64,000 nucleotides of DNA, taken from positions 372,001-436,000 of the forward strand of contig NZ_AQGV01000013.1 of NCBI RefSeq assembly GCF_014858725.1. Reading direction: 5' to 3'. Within the stretch, counting starts at the first letter, position 1. Every line of letters begins with the position of its first letter. Under the pieces are notes generated by a model, which worked only from the letters and a program-made list of their open reading frames with translations, made no database searches and was not told where the DNA came from. Positions 25,003 through 33,980 of the stretch are shown here, one piece after another. The translations under genes were made by a program, and so were the position numbers. The stretch comes from Pseudoalteromonas aurantia 208 (GTDB lineage: Bacteria > Pseudomonadota > Gammaproteobacteria > Enterobacterales > Alteromonadaceae).

Positions 25003-25680
25003 GTGCAATCAGTCTCTCATTGCAACCTGTGTGGTTCTGCCGATATTAGCTTCTATCATAGCGATAAGCGCCGTGATTATTGGCAATGCCGACAGTGCGA
25101 TTTAGTATTTGTTGGCAAACATCAACATCTCACCCCCACGCAAGAAAAGGCTATTTATGACAGTCATGAAAACTCACTTGAAGACTTAGGCTATAAACAA
25201 TTTTTGTCGCGAGTGAGTGACCCTCTGCTTCTTAGGCTCAAAGTGCCTAGCAGTGGTCTGGACTTTGGCTGTGGCCCAGGCCCTCTGCTCGCTAAAGTGT
25301 TGTCAGATGCTGGACATAGCATGGCTATATATGACCTATACTATGCAAACGATATTACGGTACTTCGTGATAAATACGACTTTATTACATGTACAGAGGT
25401 TATTGAGCACCTTGCTCATCCCCAAACTGTACTAACGCAATTATTCAGCTTATTAAAGCCTGAGGCACCCCTTGTTATAATGACTAAACTGGTTATTAAT
25501 GCTGAACGTTTCACTAACTGGCATTATAAAAATGATCAAACACATATTTCATTTTTTAGCCGTAACACATTTGAATATATCGCTTTGCAGTTTAACTGCA
25601 AACTCGAATTTATTGGCAATGACGTCATTATCCTTACCAAACCAATAACGCAACACGCGTTGAGTGAAGAACTATCATGA
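25003..25680 (+). CDS. SAM-dependent class I methyltransferase with N-terminal zinc ribbon
   Basis: A 225-residue protein. Residues 1-40 hold two Cys pairs (CNLC, CRQC) as in zinc ribbons. Residues from about 80 form a Rossmann methyltransferase (LDFGCGPGPL motif I; TCTEVIEHL post-II). The start is GTG 25003, with AAGAG upstream. yihI overlaps the end by 4 nt. The substrate is unknown. Confidence 0.82.
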   Translation: MQSVSHCNLCGSADISFYHSDKRRDYWQCRQCDLVFVGKHQHLTPTQEKAIYDSHENSLEDLGYKQFLSRVSDPLLLRLKVPSSGLDFGCGPGPLLAKVLSDAGHSMAIYDLYYANDITVLRDKYDFITCTEVIEHLAHPQTVLTQLFSLLKPEAPLVIMTKLVINAERFTNWHYKNDQTHISFFSRNTFEYIALQFNCKLEFIGNDVIILTKPITQHALSEELS

Positions 25681-26255
25681 CTAGAGAGAAAAAAAATCGA
25701 AAAGTAGCGCCTAGTAACGGCACACCACGATTAAGCAAAGATAAACTACGTGAGCTGCGTGCAATTAAAGAGCAGCGCACCAAAAAGCACAAAGGGGCTA
25801 AGCCTGGTTCGCGTAATGCCCAAGATGCAAAAATAGACACTCCCGTATCTGGCAACCAACAGAACAAAGATAAGCGCGTAGGAAGTAAAAAGCCGATTGC
25901 GTTGATCTCTGAACAAACAGTTCCAGTCGTAGAACCTAAACTGCAGCGTCATTTGTCGCCTCAAGTAGAGCTAAAGAAAGTAAAAGCAACCTTAACCCCA
26001 GAACAAGAGCTAAGCCAATTAGAAGATGACGAACGTTTAATGGCTTTATTAGACCGACATGAACGTGGTGAGCTGCTTACTGGTAAAGATGCAAAATATT
26101 TTAATCGTGCAATTGCTCGCCATCAAGAGCTATGCGAAATCTTAGGCATTGACGACGAATTCGAAGAGCAAGATGTCATAGCTGATGATCCTATGTCATC
26201 GTTCGTCAGTAATGATTTAGCTGATGAGTGGCTAGCTGATGATGAGGACAAGTAA
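25677..26255 (+). CDS. yihI: Der GTPase-activating protein YihI
   Basis: A 192-residue basic-then-acidic protein. The N-terminus MTREKKNRKVAP with KDKLRELRAIKEQR and later LSQLEDDERLMALLDRHERGELL fit YihI, a GAP of the 50S assembly GTPase Der. It is co-transcribed with the methyltransferase (4-nt overlap) and DUF2489 (1-nt overlap). Confidence 0.88.
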   Translation: MTREKKNRKVAPSNGTPRLSKDKLRELRAIKEQRTKKHKGAKPGSRNAQDAKIDTPVSGNQQNKDKRVGSKKPIALISEQTVPVVEPKLQRHLSPQVELKKVKATLTPEQELSQLEDDERLMALLDRHERGELLTGKDAKYFNRAIARHQELCEILGIDDEFEEQDVIADDPMSSFVSNDLADEWLADDEDK

Positions 26256-26770
26256 TGTCAATAACTTGGGTACTTCTAATCGCCCTTGGAGTAATTATTG
26301 TTGCGAGTTTATCATTTTACGCCGGTAAACTGCTTTGGCAATTGAAAGTCCAAAAAGCAAAAATTGCTTCAAAGCAAATAGAGCAGCAAGCCAAGCTACA
26401 AAAAGCTCGAGAAAAACGTAACGCAAATCTCGCGGATAGCATTAACCTTATTGCCCGTGCAATGAAAGAGAAACAATGTGAGTATTCCGAAGGCTGTTTG
26501 AGGATTTGGGTACTCATCTCTCAGTATAGTTTCGACAAAGAGATTGTATTGTCGGATATATATCCGGGAATATATCAAATGTATGAAGAAGTTAAGGATA
26601 TGCCGACACACGAGAGTCGAAAAAAATACTCTAAAAAAGACATCTTCAAAATGGATAAACAAAGATGGCGCGCAGAAGAGCGTTTAGAAAGTGCCATTAT
26701 CATAGATTGTGAAAAGCTTGCGACGGAATTCCAAGCGTTACCAAATAGTGAGAATGTTGTTTTCCAATAA
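26255..26770 (+). CDS. DUF2489 family membrane protein
   Basis: 171 residues: an N-terminal membrane helix (about residues 4-24, ITWVLLIALGVIIVASLSFYAG), a coiled stretch (25-60), then a conserved domain that I recognise as DUF2489-like. Function unknown. It shares the yihI transcript and ends before a strong terminator. Confidence 0.75.
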   Translation: MSITWVLLIALGVIIVASLSFYAGKLLWQLKVQKAKIASKQIEQQAKLQKAREKRNANLADSINLIARAMKEKQCEYSEGCLRIWVLISQYSFDKEIVLSDIYPGIYQMYEEVKDMPTHESRKKYSKKDIFKMDKQRWRAEERLESAIIIDCEKLATEFQALPNSENVVFQ

Positions 26771-26793
26771 GCGAAACAGGATATAACCTTATA

Positions 26794-26831
26794 AAAAACC
26801 CGATAAGTAACTTAGTTACTATCGGGTTTTT
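26794..26831. terminator. terminator (DUF2489 / polA)
   Basis: AAAAACCCGATA-AGTAAC pairs with GTTAC-TATCGGGTTTTT around a 3-4-nt loop with one bulged A. It can serve the convergent DUF2489 and polA genes. Confidence 0.9.
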
Positions 26832-26847
26832 ACATAACATGCTTGAT

Positions 26848-29595
26848 TTAATGTGCTTGTTCCCAGTTTTCACCATAATCGGCTTCAACAATAAGTGGAA
26901 CGTCTAACGATACCGCCTCAGACATCAAGGTGCAGATCACGGCACTAAACTCATCAACCTTATCTGTGGCAACTTCAAACACCAGTTCATCGTGTACTTG
27001 CATTAATAATTGAACATCATCTGTTGATTGTGTTTGTAGCCAATTATATACATCTAGCATTGCTTTTTTAATGATGTCTGCTGCAGTACCTTGCATGGGT
27101 GCATTTATCGCAGCACGCTCCGCGGCTTTTCGACGTGCTCCATTGCGCGCATTAATATCAGGCAAGTGCAAGCGGCGGCCAAATAGAGTTTCTACATACC
27201 CTTTATCTGCGGCTTCCTCACGTGTACGCTCCATATATTCAAGCACACCAGGGAATCGTTCAAAATACTTATCCATATAATGCTGTGCTTCATGGCGTGG
27301 AATATCAAGCTGGCGAGCCAAGCCAAATGCACTCATTCCATAAATTAAACCGAAATTCACTGCTTTAGCTTTACGGCGCATATCAGCTGTGACGTCTTCC
27401 AACTCAACTGAAAACACTTCTGATGCTGTGGCACTGTGCACATCTTTTCCTTGCTCAAAAGCGCTCAATAATCCCTTGTCTTGTGACAAGTGAGCCATAA
27501 TTCGTAATTCAATTTGGCTGTAATCGGCTGCTAAAATAACCTTATTAGAGTCGGTAATAAATGCTTGCCTAATACGACGACCAGACTCGGTTCTAATAGG
27601 AATATTCTGCAAATTTGGATCACTTGAGCTGAGACGCCCCGTTGCAGTTACCGCTTGGTGATAAGAAGTATGAACACGGCCAGTATCCAGGTTCACCAAT
27701 TTAGGCAATTTATCTGTATAAGTTGACTTTAACTTCGCTAGCCCTCTATGTTCAATAATTAACTTTGGAAGCGGGTAATCATGTGCTAATTCTTGCAATA
27801 CTTCTTCAGCCGTCGAAGGTGCCCCTTTGGGAGTTTTCTTAATTATTGGTAACCCTTGCTTTTCAAAGAGAATTGCTTGCAGTTGCTTAGGAGAACTTAA
27901 ATTGAACTCTTCACCTGCGAGTTCAAAAGCCGATTTTTCAATATCGGTTAATCGCTCTGCAATTTCAACACTCTGGCGTGCCAACATATCACTATTAATA
28001 CTAACACCTGTGCGCTCAACCTCTGATAGTACCTTTAGCAAAGGTAACTCAATGTCATTAAACACAGATAGCAACGATACGTGTTCTTCCAGTAATGGCC
28101 ATAAATGTAAGTGTAAGCGTAAAGTAATATCAGCATCTTCCGCAGCATAAGGTGCCGCTTTTTCCAACTCAATTTGGTTAAACGTGAGTTGTGATTTGCC
28201 TTTGCCCGCAATCTCTTCAAAACTAATATTTTTGTGGCCTAGATACTTTAATGCCAGAGAATCCATATCATGGCGCGTGCCAACACTATTAAGTACATAA
28301 GACTCAAGCATAGTATCAAATGCAATCCCATTTAATACTAAGCCAGCACGTGCTAGCACGCTTTTATCGTATTTGAGATTCTGACCTACTTTTTTGATTG
28401 AGTGATCAGCAAGAACTTTCCCCATTTTTTCAAACACGAGAGATTTGTCTAACTGCTCTGGAGCCCCCATATAATCATGCGCAATAGGCAAGTAAGCAGC
28501 TTCACCAGGTTCTACCGCAAAACTCATCCCAACTAAATCAGCTTGCATGTAATCTAAACTGGTTGTTTCTGTATCAAAAGCAATTAAATCAGCATTTTCT
28601 AACTTTTTTAACCACGTATCTAACTGCGCTTGGGTCAAAATAGTTTCATAGTTTGCTTCTACAGTCGGTACTGTCGGTTCTGATACTGCTTGATTTACTT
28701 TTGCCGCTTCATTGCCATCTAATAAATCAGCAAGCCAGCGTTTAAACTCACACTCCGCAAAGAGCTCAATAAGCCTATCTTTATTTGTTTCAGTAACAGC
28801 AAACGTATCTAAGTCTTGCTCGACTTCAACGTCTAACTTGATTGTAGCCAACTCATAAGACAACTCTAGTTGAGATTTGTGCTCTTCCAATTTTTTCGCC
28901 ATTGTCTTCGAACCGCGAAAACCTAAGCCGGCAATCTTGTCTAAATTAGCGTATAAGTTGTCAATGGCCCCTAAGCCCTGCAACATGGCTAATGCCGTTT
29001 TTTCTCCAACACCAGGGACCCCAGGAATATTATCTACTTTATCTCCCATGAGCGCCAAATAATCGATAATGAGTTCAGGTGCAACACCAAACTTATCAAC
29101 CACACCTTGAGGATCTAAGATCGTATCCGTCATGGTATTAATTAACGTGACATGTTTATCAACAAGTTGAGCCATATCTTTATCGCCAGTGCTAATTAGC
29201 ACTGCACGCTCTTGCTCTGATGCAATCTTCGCAAATGTACCAATAACATCGTCAGCTTCAACACCACTAATACAAACGAGCGGCAAACCCATTGCCTTAA
29301 TAATTTCGTGAATAGGCTCTATTTGTGTGCGTAAGTCATCGGGCATTGGTGGACGATTCGCTTTATATTCGCTGTACATTTCATTTCTAAATGTCGGCCC
29401 TTTCGCATCGAATACCACCACCATATGGCTTGGTTTGTATTGTTTCAATAAACTCTTAAGCATATTGATAACACCGTAAATAGCACCTGTGGCCTCCCCT
29501 TTTGAATTTGTTAAATGTGGAGGCGAATGATACGCACGGAAAAGATAAGAAGAACCATCAACCAAGATCAAAGGATTTTCTGGGATCTGAGACAT
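26848..29595 (-). CDS. polA: DNA polymerase I
   Basis: A 915-residue family A polymerase for Okazaki fragment processing and repair. The N-terminal 5'-3' exonuclease is present (VVFDAKGPTFR, ISTGDKDMAQLV). An intact proofreading domain has IAFDTETTSLD (Asp-x-Glu) and YAAEDADIT. The polymerase has motif A DYSQIELRIMAHLS, the O-helix RRKAKAVNFGLIYG and motif C VHDELVFE. Domain order and length are as in E. coli (928). Confidence 0.98.
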   Translation of the reverse strand: MSQIPENPLILVDGSSYLFRAYHSPPHLTNSKGEATGAIYGVINMLKSLLKQYKPSHMVVVFDAKGPTFRNEMYSEYKANRPPMPDDLRTQIEPIHEIIKAMGLPLVCISGVEADDVIGTFAKIASEQERAVLISTGDKDMAQLVDKHVTLINTMTDTILDPQGVVDKFGVAPELIIDYLALMGDKVDNIPGVPGVGEKTALAMLQGLGAIDNLYANLDKIAGLGFRGSKTMAKKLEEHKSQLELSYELATIKLDVEVEQDLDTFAVTETNKDRLIELFAECEFKRWLADLLDGNEAAKVNQAVSEPTVPTVEANYETILTQAQLDTWLKKLENADLIAFDTETTSLDYMQADLVGMSFAVEPGEAAYLPIAHDYMGAPEQLDKSLVFEKMGKVLADHSIKKVGQNLKYDKSVLARAGLVLNGIAFDTMLESYVLNSVGTRHDMDSLALKYLGHKNISFEEIAGKGKSQLTFNQIELEKAAPYAAEDADITLRLHLHLWPLLEEHVSLLSVFNDIELPLLKVLSEVERTGVSINSDMLARQSVEIAERLTDIEKSAFELAGEEFNLSSPKQLQAILFEKQGLPIIKKTPKGAPSTAEEVLQELAHDYPLPKLIIEHRGLAKLKSTYTDKLPKLVNLDTGRVHTSYHQAVTATGRLSSSDPNLQNIPIRTESGRRIRQAFITDSNKVILAADYSQIELRIMAHLSQDKGLLSAFEQGKDVHSATASEVFSVELEDVTADMRRKAKAVNFGLIYGMSAFGLARQLDIPRHEAQHYMDKYFERFPGVLEYMERTREEAADKGYVETLFGRRLHLPDINARNGARRKAAERAAINAPMQGTAADIIKKAMLDVYNWLQTQSTDDVQLLMQVHDELVFEVATDKVDEFSAVICTLMSEAVSLDVPLIVEADYGENWEQAH

Positions 29596-30028
29596 AATAA
29601 GGGGGATCCTAAATGAGCTTCAATAAAAACATCGTAAGCATGCCATACGACTAACCATAAGACGAGGAGTATTACACAGGTAAATGTACTCTAATTAGGG
29701 GAACAATCTGTGGATAAGTTTGTAGATAAACACAGAAAATCGCAGCTGACATAAAGATAAATGCCCTCGGAATCTTTTAAATATCTGATATCAATAAAAA
29801 AATCTATGTTATTTTTTAATATATTAAAATTAAGAAATGTGGAAAAACATTTTTACGCTGCAAAAATATTAGAACACTCCGTTCAAAAATCAAGCTACTA
29901 TTTTCGAGCGGGAGGGTATACTACCATAAACGATCTAAGATCACAGAAGATCCTTTATAATATTTTTGCTAGTCGCTACACTACTCCAAGTATATAGCCT
30001 TTAATACTTGACTAAACGAGAACATTTC
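29596..30028. other. region upstream of polA and elbB
   Basis: 433 bp between the divergent polA and elbB genes. It holds paired DnaA-box-like sites and AT-rich sequence. An ORF at 29761-29997 has no family features and low-complexity, AT-driven codons, so I do not call it a gene. Confidence 0.5.
29709..29729. promoter_or_regulatory. two DnaA-box-like sites upstream of polA
   Basis: TGTGGATAA (29709-29717) is a perfect complement of the DnaA box TTATCCACA. TGTAGATAA (29721-29729) has one change. They lie 12 bp apart on the same face, about 115-135 bp before the polA start. Confidence 0.5.
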
Positions 30029-30679
30029 ATGAAAAAAATTGCGATCATCTTAAGTGGTTGTGGCGTCTTCGATGGTGCTGAAATCCACGAAACTGTACTG
30101 ACAATGCTACATATAGAACAACTAGGCGCCCAGTATGAATGTTTTGCACCTAATTTAAACCAGCACCACGTCATCAATCACCTTAATGGGGAAACGCAAC
30201 AGGACTCACGTAACATCCTAATTGAAGCAGCGCGCATAGCACGTGGTAATATTCATGATCTCGCGACATTAAATACCTCACACTTTGATGCGCTCGTAGT
30301 ACCTGGAGGTTTTGGTGTTGCTAAAAATCTCAGTGACTTTGCTTTTTCGGGCGCGAACTCTACAATATTAGATATTTTTAAAGCAGCCTGCCAAGAGTTT
30401 AGTCAACAAAATAAGCCCATTGCCTATTTATGTATCGCCCCAGCACTAATTGGTCATATTCATCCACAAGGGACGCTCACAACCATCGGTAACGATCCTG
30501 ACACAGCACTCGCAGCAGAGCAACTTGGAGCCAAGCACGTTGACTGTGCAGCCAACGATATTGTTATTGACCTACAACAAAAAGTCATATGCACACCCGC
30601 TTACATGTTGGCTAATTCAATCTCCGAAGCCTCAGAGGGAATTGTAAAAGCCATAACGCAACTTATTGATATGGCATAA
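30029..30679 (+). CDS. elbB: isoprenoid biosynthesis glyoxalase ElbB
   Basis: A 216-residue class I glutamine amidotransferase-like (DJ-1/PfpI) protein. It matches E. coli ElbB: KKIAIILSGCGVFDGAEIHE, VPGGFGVAKNLSDFA, CIAPALIG and TPAYMLANSI. The nucleophile Cys sits in LCIAPA. ATG 30029 was preferred over the upstream in-frame TTG 30008. E. coli ElbB has glyoxalase activity. Confidence 0.92.
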   Translation: MKKIAIILSGCGVFDGAEIHETVLTMLHIEQLGAQYECFAPNLNQHHVINHLNGETQQDSRNILIEAARIARGNIHDLATLNTSHFDALVVPGGFGVAKNLSDFAFSGANSTILDIFKAACQEFSQQNKPIAYLCIAPALIGHIHPQGTLTTIGNDPDTALAAEQLGAKHVDCAANDIVIDLQQKVICTPAYMLANSISEASEGIVKAITQLIDMA

Positions 30680-30793
30680 CGCATTGCGTAAATTCAATAG
30701 CATGAATCATCTGCTTCTTTGCGACAACGCAAGAAAATAACCTTTTTGTGATGATATAAGTAAGTTTACGTTTTATAAATGAGTGGGTGGCGT

Positions 30794-30835
30794 TATAATT
30801 GCTAAAAATTCCGTCATCTATCGTGATTGATCACG
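30794..30835 (+). promoter_or_regulatory. -10 box and palindrome before cytochrome c5
   Basis: A perfect TATAAT at 30794-30799 and a palindrome CGTGAT-TG-ATCACG at 30822-30835, which would fall in the 5' untranslated region. No -35 of quality. The palindrome spacing does not fit the CRP or FNR consensus. Confidence 0.35.
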
Positions 30836-30859
30836 TCACAACCGAAGTGGGCAAGACAA

Positions 30860-31249
30860 ATGAAAAAACTTTCAGCGGCTCTTTTATTGCTATCTACAGC
30901 GGCAATAGCGCAACCTTACGACAATGCTTTGACTGAAGAGGCAATTAAAAAACGTTTAGCACCTGTAGGCTCTGTTTATTTAGCTGGTGCGGCGCCTGCT
31001 GAAGTAATCTCTAGCGGCCCTCGCTCTGGTGAGCAAGTATATCAAGCATCATGCTTTGCTTGTCATGGCACTGGTGCACTAGGTGCGCCTAAAACGCCAG
31101 ACGACTGGACTACCCGTTTAGCCAAAGGTCGTGAGGTATTAATTGATCATGCAATTAATGGCTTCAATGCTATGCCACCACGCGGGACTTGCATGGATTG
31201 CTCTGATGATGAAATTACAGCAGCGATCGACTTTATGACAGCAAAGTAA
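30860..31249 (+). CDS. cytochrome c5 (class I monohaem)
   Basis: A periplasmic 129-residue cytochrome. Signal peptide MKKLSAALLLLSTAAIAQ, haem site Cys65-Cys68-His69 (CFACH), distal Met105 (NAMPPRG), and a Cys111-Cys114 pair characteristic of the c5 disulfide. ATG 30860 gives the proper signal peptide. A hairpin follows. Confidence 0.9.
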   Translation: MKKLSAALLLLSTAAIAQPYDNALTEEAIKKRLAPVGSVYLAGAAPAEVISSGPRSGEQVYQASCFACHGTGALGAPKTPDDWTTRLAKGREVLIDHAINGFNAMPPRGTCMDCSDDEITAAIDFMTAK

Positions 31250-31255
31250 CGCCCA

Positions 31256-31285
31256 TTTGCCGAAGAACGTCAGATCTTCGGCAAA
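31256..31285 (+). terminator. hairpin after the cytochrome c5 gene
   Basis: TTTGCCGAAGA, 8-nt loop, TCTTCGGCAAA. An 11-bp perfect stem but with no U tract (ACTCTG follows), so termination is uncertain. Confidence 0.55.
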
Positions 31286-31403
31286 ACTCTGAATAAGCGA
31301 CCCCCTTTCGTATTTATCATAAAGATTGGCTTGACCCCTGTTGATAAAAATGAAAATATACGATTAATAATTGTTCAAATAATAATAATTTTGGGTTAAA
31401 TCA

Positions 31404-33980
31404 TTGGAAGATCCCGCAGCTCTACTGCGCAAGACCATTCGAAGAAATAAAAAACTCGAGGTCCTGTTAAAAAAACACAAACAAAACAACCACTTACAGC
31501 ACGCTCTTATTTTATTATCTGAGCAAGCAAGTACGGTTGCAGAGCTGACATTGTTGTACCCCGCAATTCATGACATTTTAGTCCAACACCTTCCCTGTAA
31601 AAGTTTTTATGTTGTTTTACAAAATCAGTTTTCCCAAGAGCTTGAATTATCTTATTTCGTAGATGAAAAAGATGGCATCGCAGTCCCTCTCCATGAAGCA
31701 CATCATTTTTCTGATGGGATCACAGGCCATGTTTTCCGTACAGGAAAAACCCTCTACCTGACGCAGTCTCAAATGACAGAGCAAGCTCGTGATGGGGTAT
31801 TCAGAGCACTAGGCAGTCCAGCAGAACATTGGGTTGGTGTGCCAATTTATCGTGACAAGACAATTATCGGCGTCATGGTCTCGCAAAGTTATCAAAAAGA
31901 CCAGCACTACACCGAACAACAAATTGAACTACTTGAAGTTATGTCTCTTTATTTAGCAACCGCTATTGAACGAGTGAAAAAGCGAGAGCTATTAGAGTCC
32001 GAAGTAAAAATTCGTACGCGTGCTTTAATGCAAAGTAATGACGCATTAAATAAAGAAATCGAGCAAAGAAAACGCGCTTTAGAACGCCAACAGATCCTCT
32101 TTAAAATATCTGAGCTTGCAACACAGTTTAATGATATAGACGACGTATATCAGCAAGTTCATGACATTATTCGTTCTATTACCTTTGCTGATAACTTATT
32201 CATCGCCCTTTATGACAAAAATACCGGATGGTTAAGCTTCCCATATTGTGTTGACGAAGTATCACATTACAAACCTCGACCATTTGCAAAAGGCTACAGT
32301 GAACTGGTAATAAGTACCGAGCAAAGCCAACTAATTGATATTGAAAGAGCCAAAACCTTAATTGATAGTAGTATTGTGGTTAGAACTCGTCATTATCACC
32401 AGCAAAGACTCGCTACCAGTTGGATGGGAGCCCCATTAAAAACAGCACATGGCGTGATTGGTTTAATTGCTTGTCAGGCATATGATCATAAGTATGAATT
32501 TAACCACGATGATATTGAACTTATTTCATTTGTTTCCAATCAAATTGCATCCGTACTACAAACTCATTTGGCTAATCAAGCGCTCAAAGCAAGTCACTTG
32601 CAATTAGAGCACCGTGTTGCAGAAAAAACCAAAGCCTTACAGCAAAGTAATTTACATTTACAAATGCAAATTGATGAGCGAAAAAAAATAGAACAACAGC
32701 TATACCACGACGCGCACCACGATGCATTAACCAGCTTACCCAATCGCAGTTTATTCTTAACACAACTAGAAAAAACCTTGCAAAAGTTCCAGCGTCACCC
32801 TGAGCATAATTTCGCTGTATTATTTATCGATCTTGATAAATTTAAATTGATCAATGACGAACTTGGTCACCAAGCCGGTGATCAGTTTTTGATTTGGGTC
32901 GCACAAGCATTTTTAGAGTGCATTCGAGAACACGACTTATTGGCAAGGTTAGCGGGTGATGAATTTGTTATTTTATTAGATCACTTAAGTGATCGCCAGC
33001 AAGCGGAAGACGTTGCAAAGCGTATCATTAAGGTTATGCAACAACCTTTCTGTATGAAAGGTGTATGTATGCAGAGTGGGGCAAGCATTGGTATTACATA
33101 CAGTAATAAACATTACCAAAATACTGACGAAATTATTCGCGATGCTGACGCCGCTATGTACTATGCTAAAAATGCAGGTCGTGGTCGGTATGAATTTTAT
33201 CATCCATTATTAACCGCTGCGACTGGCAACCATAAAACGGCAGAGTATCACCATTTGAGTGCATTACCGAGCCATTTTAGAGGGACTGATATAATTGACT
33301 TAAGTCTCTCAAATAATGATATTTCTATGCTTGAAGCTTTTGGTGAACACCCTGTATTAGGCAGTACCAGTTTTGATATATTAAAAAAGTTTGCAGCGGA
33401 AAAAGCAGAGCATGTGGATATTGAACTATTGCTGCTTACTCAAGCATTAGAGCTTGCTCGTGATACCAAACAAGATGTACTTTTTGCGTGCTCTACTATT
33501 TTATTGGATCAACAAGTCTTTGCTCAGCTATGCCAACGACTGGCACAACATACCCATTCTTTATGCCTCATATTTGATGAAACTGAAATTCGTTATGCCT
33601 CCAATCAGCAACAAGACAACCTCTGCGAGTTAACTCATTTAGGTTACATCATCGGGATCAATGATTTTGCCAAAGATCGGTGTGATCTCACTTTATTGAG
33701 CCAAATCAATTTCACCTATGTTTTACTTAGCTCGACCTTTAGTAAAAGGGTTCTCCAGCAAACCAGTTATGAAGCACAATTAAAGGGGATCCTTGCCGTG
33801 ACACAATTGCAAAATATGCAGGTAATTGCAAAAGGACCCGCCATACTAAACTTCAGAAGTTTACTTGAAAGTCATGGTTTAACTCGCTTTTTTGGTAAGC
33901 AACATCATATTGAAAAAGCCGCTATTGATGTGCGACAAACACCACCAATACCGACTGAATCAGAGACACTAACGTTTTAG
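31404..33980 (+). CDS. GAF-GAF-GGDEF protein with degenerate EAL domain
   Basis: An 858-residue cytoplasmic protein with no membrane segment. Two GAF domains (about 35-190 and 235-395) are separated by a coiled coil, then a GGDEF domain starts at DALTSLPNR (about 440) with AGDEF at about 515, a variant that is often active. A C-terminal EAL-like domain (about 610-850) has lost its signature: LEAFGEHPVLG stands for EALLRWHP, INDFAKDRCDLTLL for the DDFGTGYSSL region, and VIAKG for VVAEG. It should make, not hydrolyse, c-di-GMP. The start is TTG 31404, with no upstream ATG in frame. It overlaps rep by 12 nt at the end. Confidence 0.85.
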   Translation: MEDPAALLRKTIRRNKKLEVLLKKHKQNNHLQHALILLSEQASTVAELTLLYPAIHDILVQHLPCKSFYVVLQNQFSQELELSYFVDEKDGIAVPLHEAHHFSDGITGHVFRTGKTLYLTQSQMTEQARDGVFRALGSPAEHWVGVPIYRDKTIIGVMVSQSYQKDQHYTEQQIELLEVMSLYLATAIERVKKRELLESEVKIRTRALMQSNDALNKEIEQRKRALERQQILFKISELATQFNDIDDVYQQVHDIIRSITFADNLFIALYDKNTGWLSFPYCVDEVSHYKPRPFAKGYSELVISTEQSQLIDIERAKTLIDSSIVVRTRHYHQQRLATSWMGAPLKTAHGVIGLIACQAYDHKYEFNHDDIELISFVSNQIASVLQTHLANQALKASHLQLEHRVAEKTKALQQSNLHLQMQIDERKKIEQQLYHDAHHDALTSLPNRSLFLTQLEKTLQKFQRHPEHNFAVLFIDLDKFKLINDELGHQAGDQFLIWVAQAFLECIREHDLLARLAGDEFVILLDHLSDRQQAEDVAKRIIKVMQQPFCMKGVCMQSGASIGITYSNKHYQNTDEIIRDADAAMYYAKNAGRGRYEFYHPLLTAATGNHKTAEYHHLSALPSHFRGTDIIDLSLSNNDISMLEAFGEHPVLGSTSFDILKKFAAEKAEHVDIELLLLTQALELARDTKQDVLFACSTILLDQQVFAQLCQRLAQHTHSLCLIFDETEIRYASNQQQDNLCELTHLGYIIGINDFAKDRCDLTLLSQINFTYVLLSSTFSKRVLQQTSYEAQLKGILAVTQLQNMQVIAKGPAILNFRSLLESHGLTRFFGKQHHIEKAAIDVRQTPPIPTESETLTF

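Noticed and set aside
26771..26847. Spot 42 (spf) RNA next to polA as in E. coli
   Set aside because: The space holds only a terminator, with none of the Spot 42 core sequence; I did not see it elsewhere in the window.
29761..29997. 78-residue + strand ORF before elbB
   Set aside because: Ile/Lys/Tyr-rich composition from AT-rich DNA and no recognisable motif or ribosome-binding site.
30822..30835. CRP or FNR site before cytochrome c5
   Set aside because: The arms are separated by 2 nt and the site would lie downstream of the likely start, unlike either consensus.
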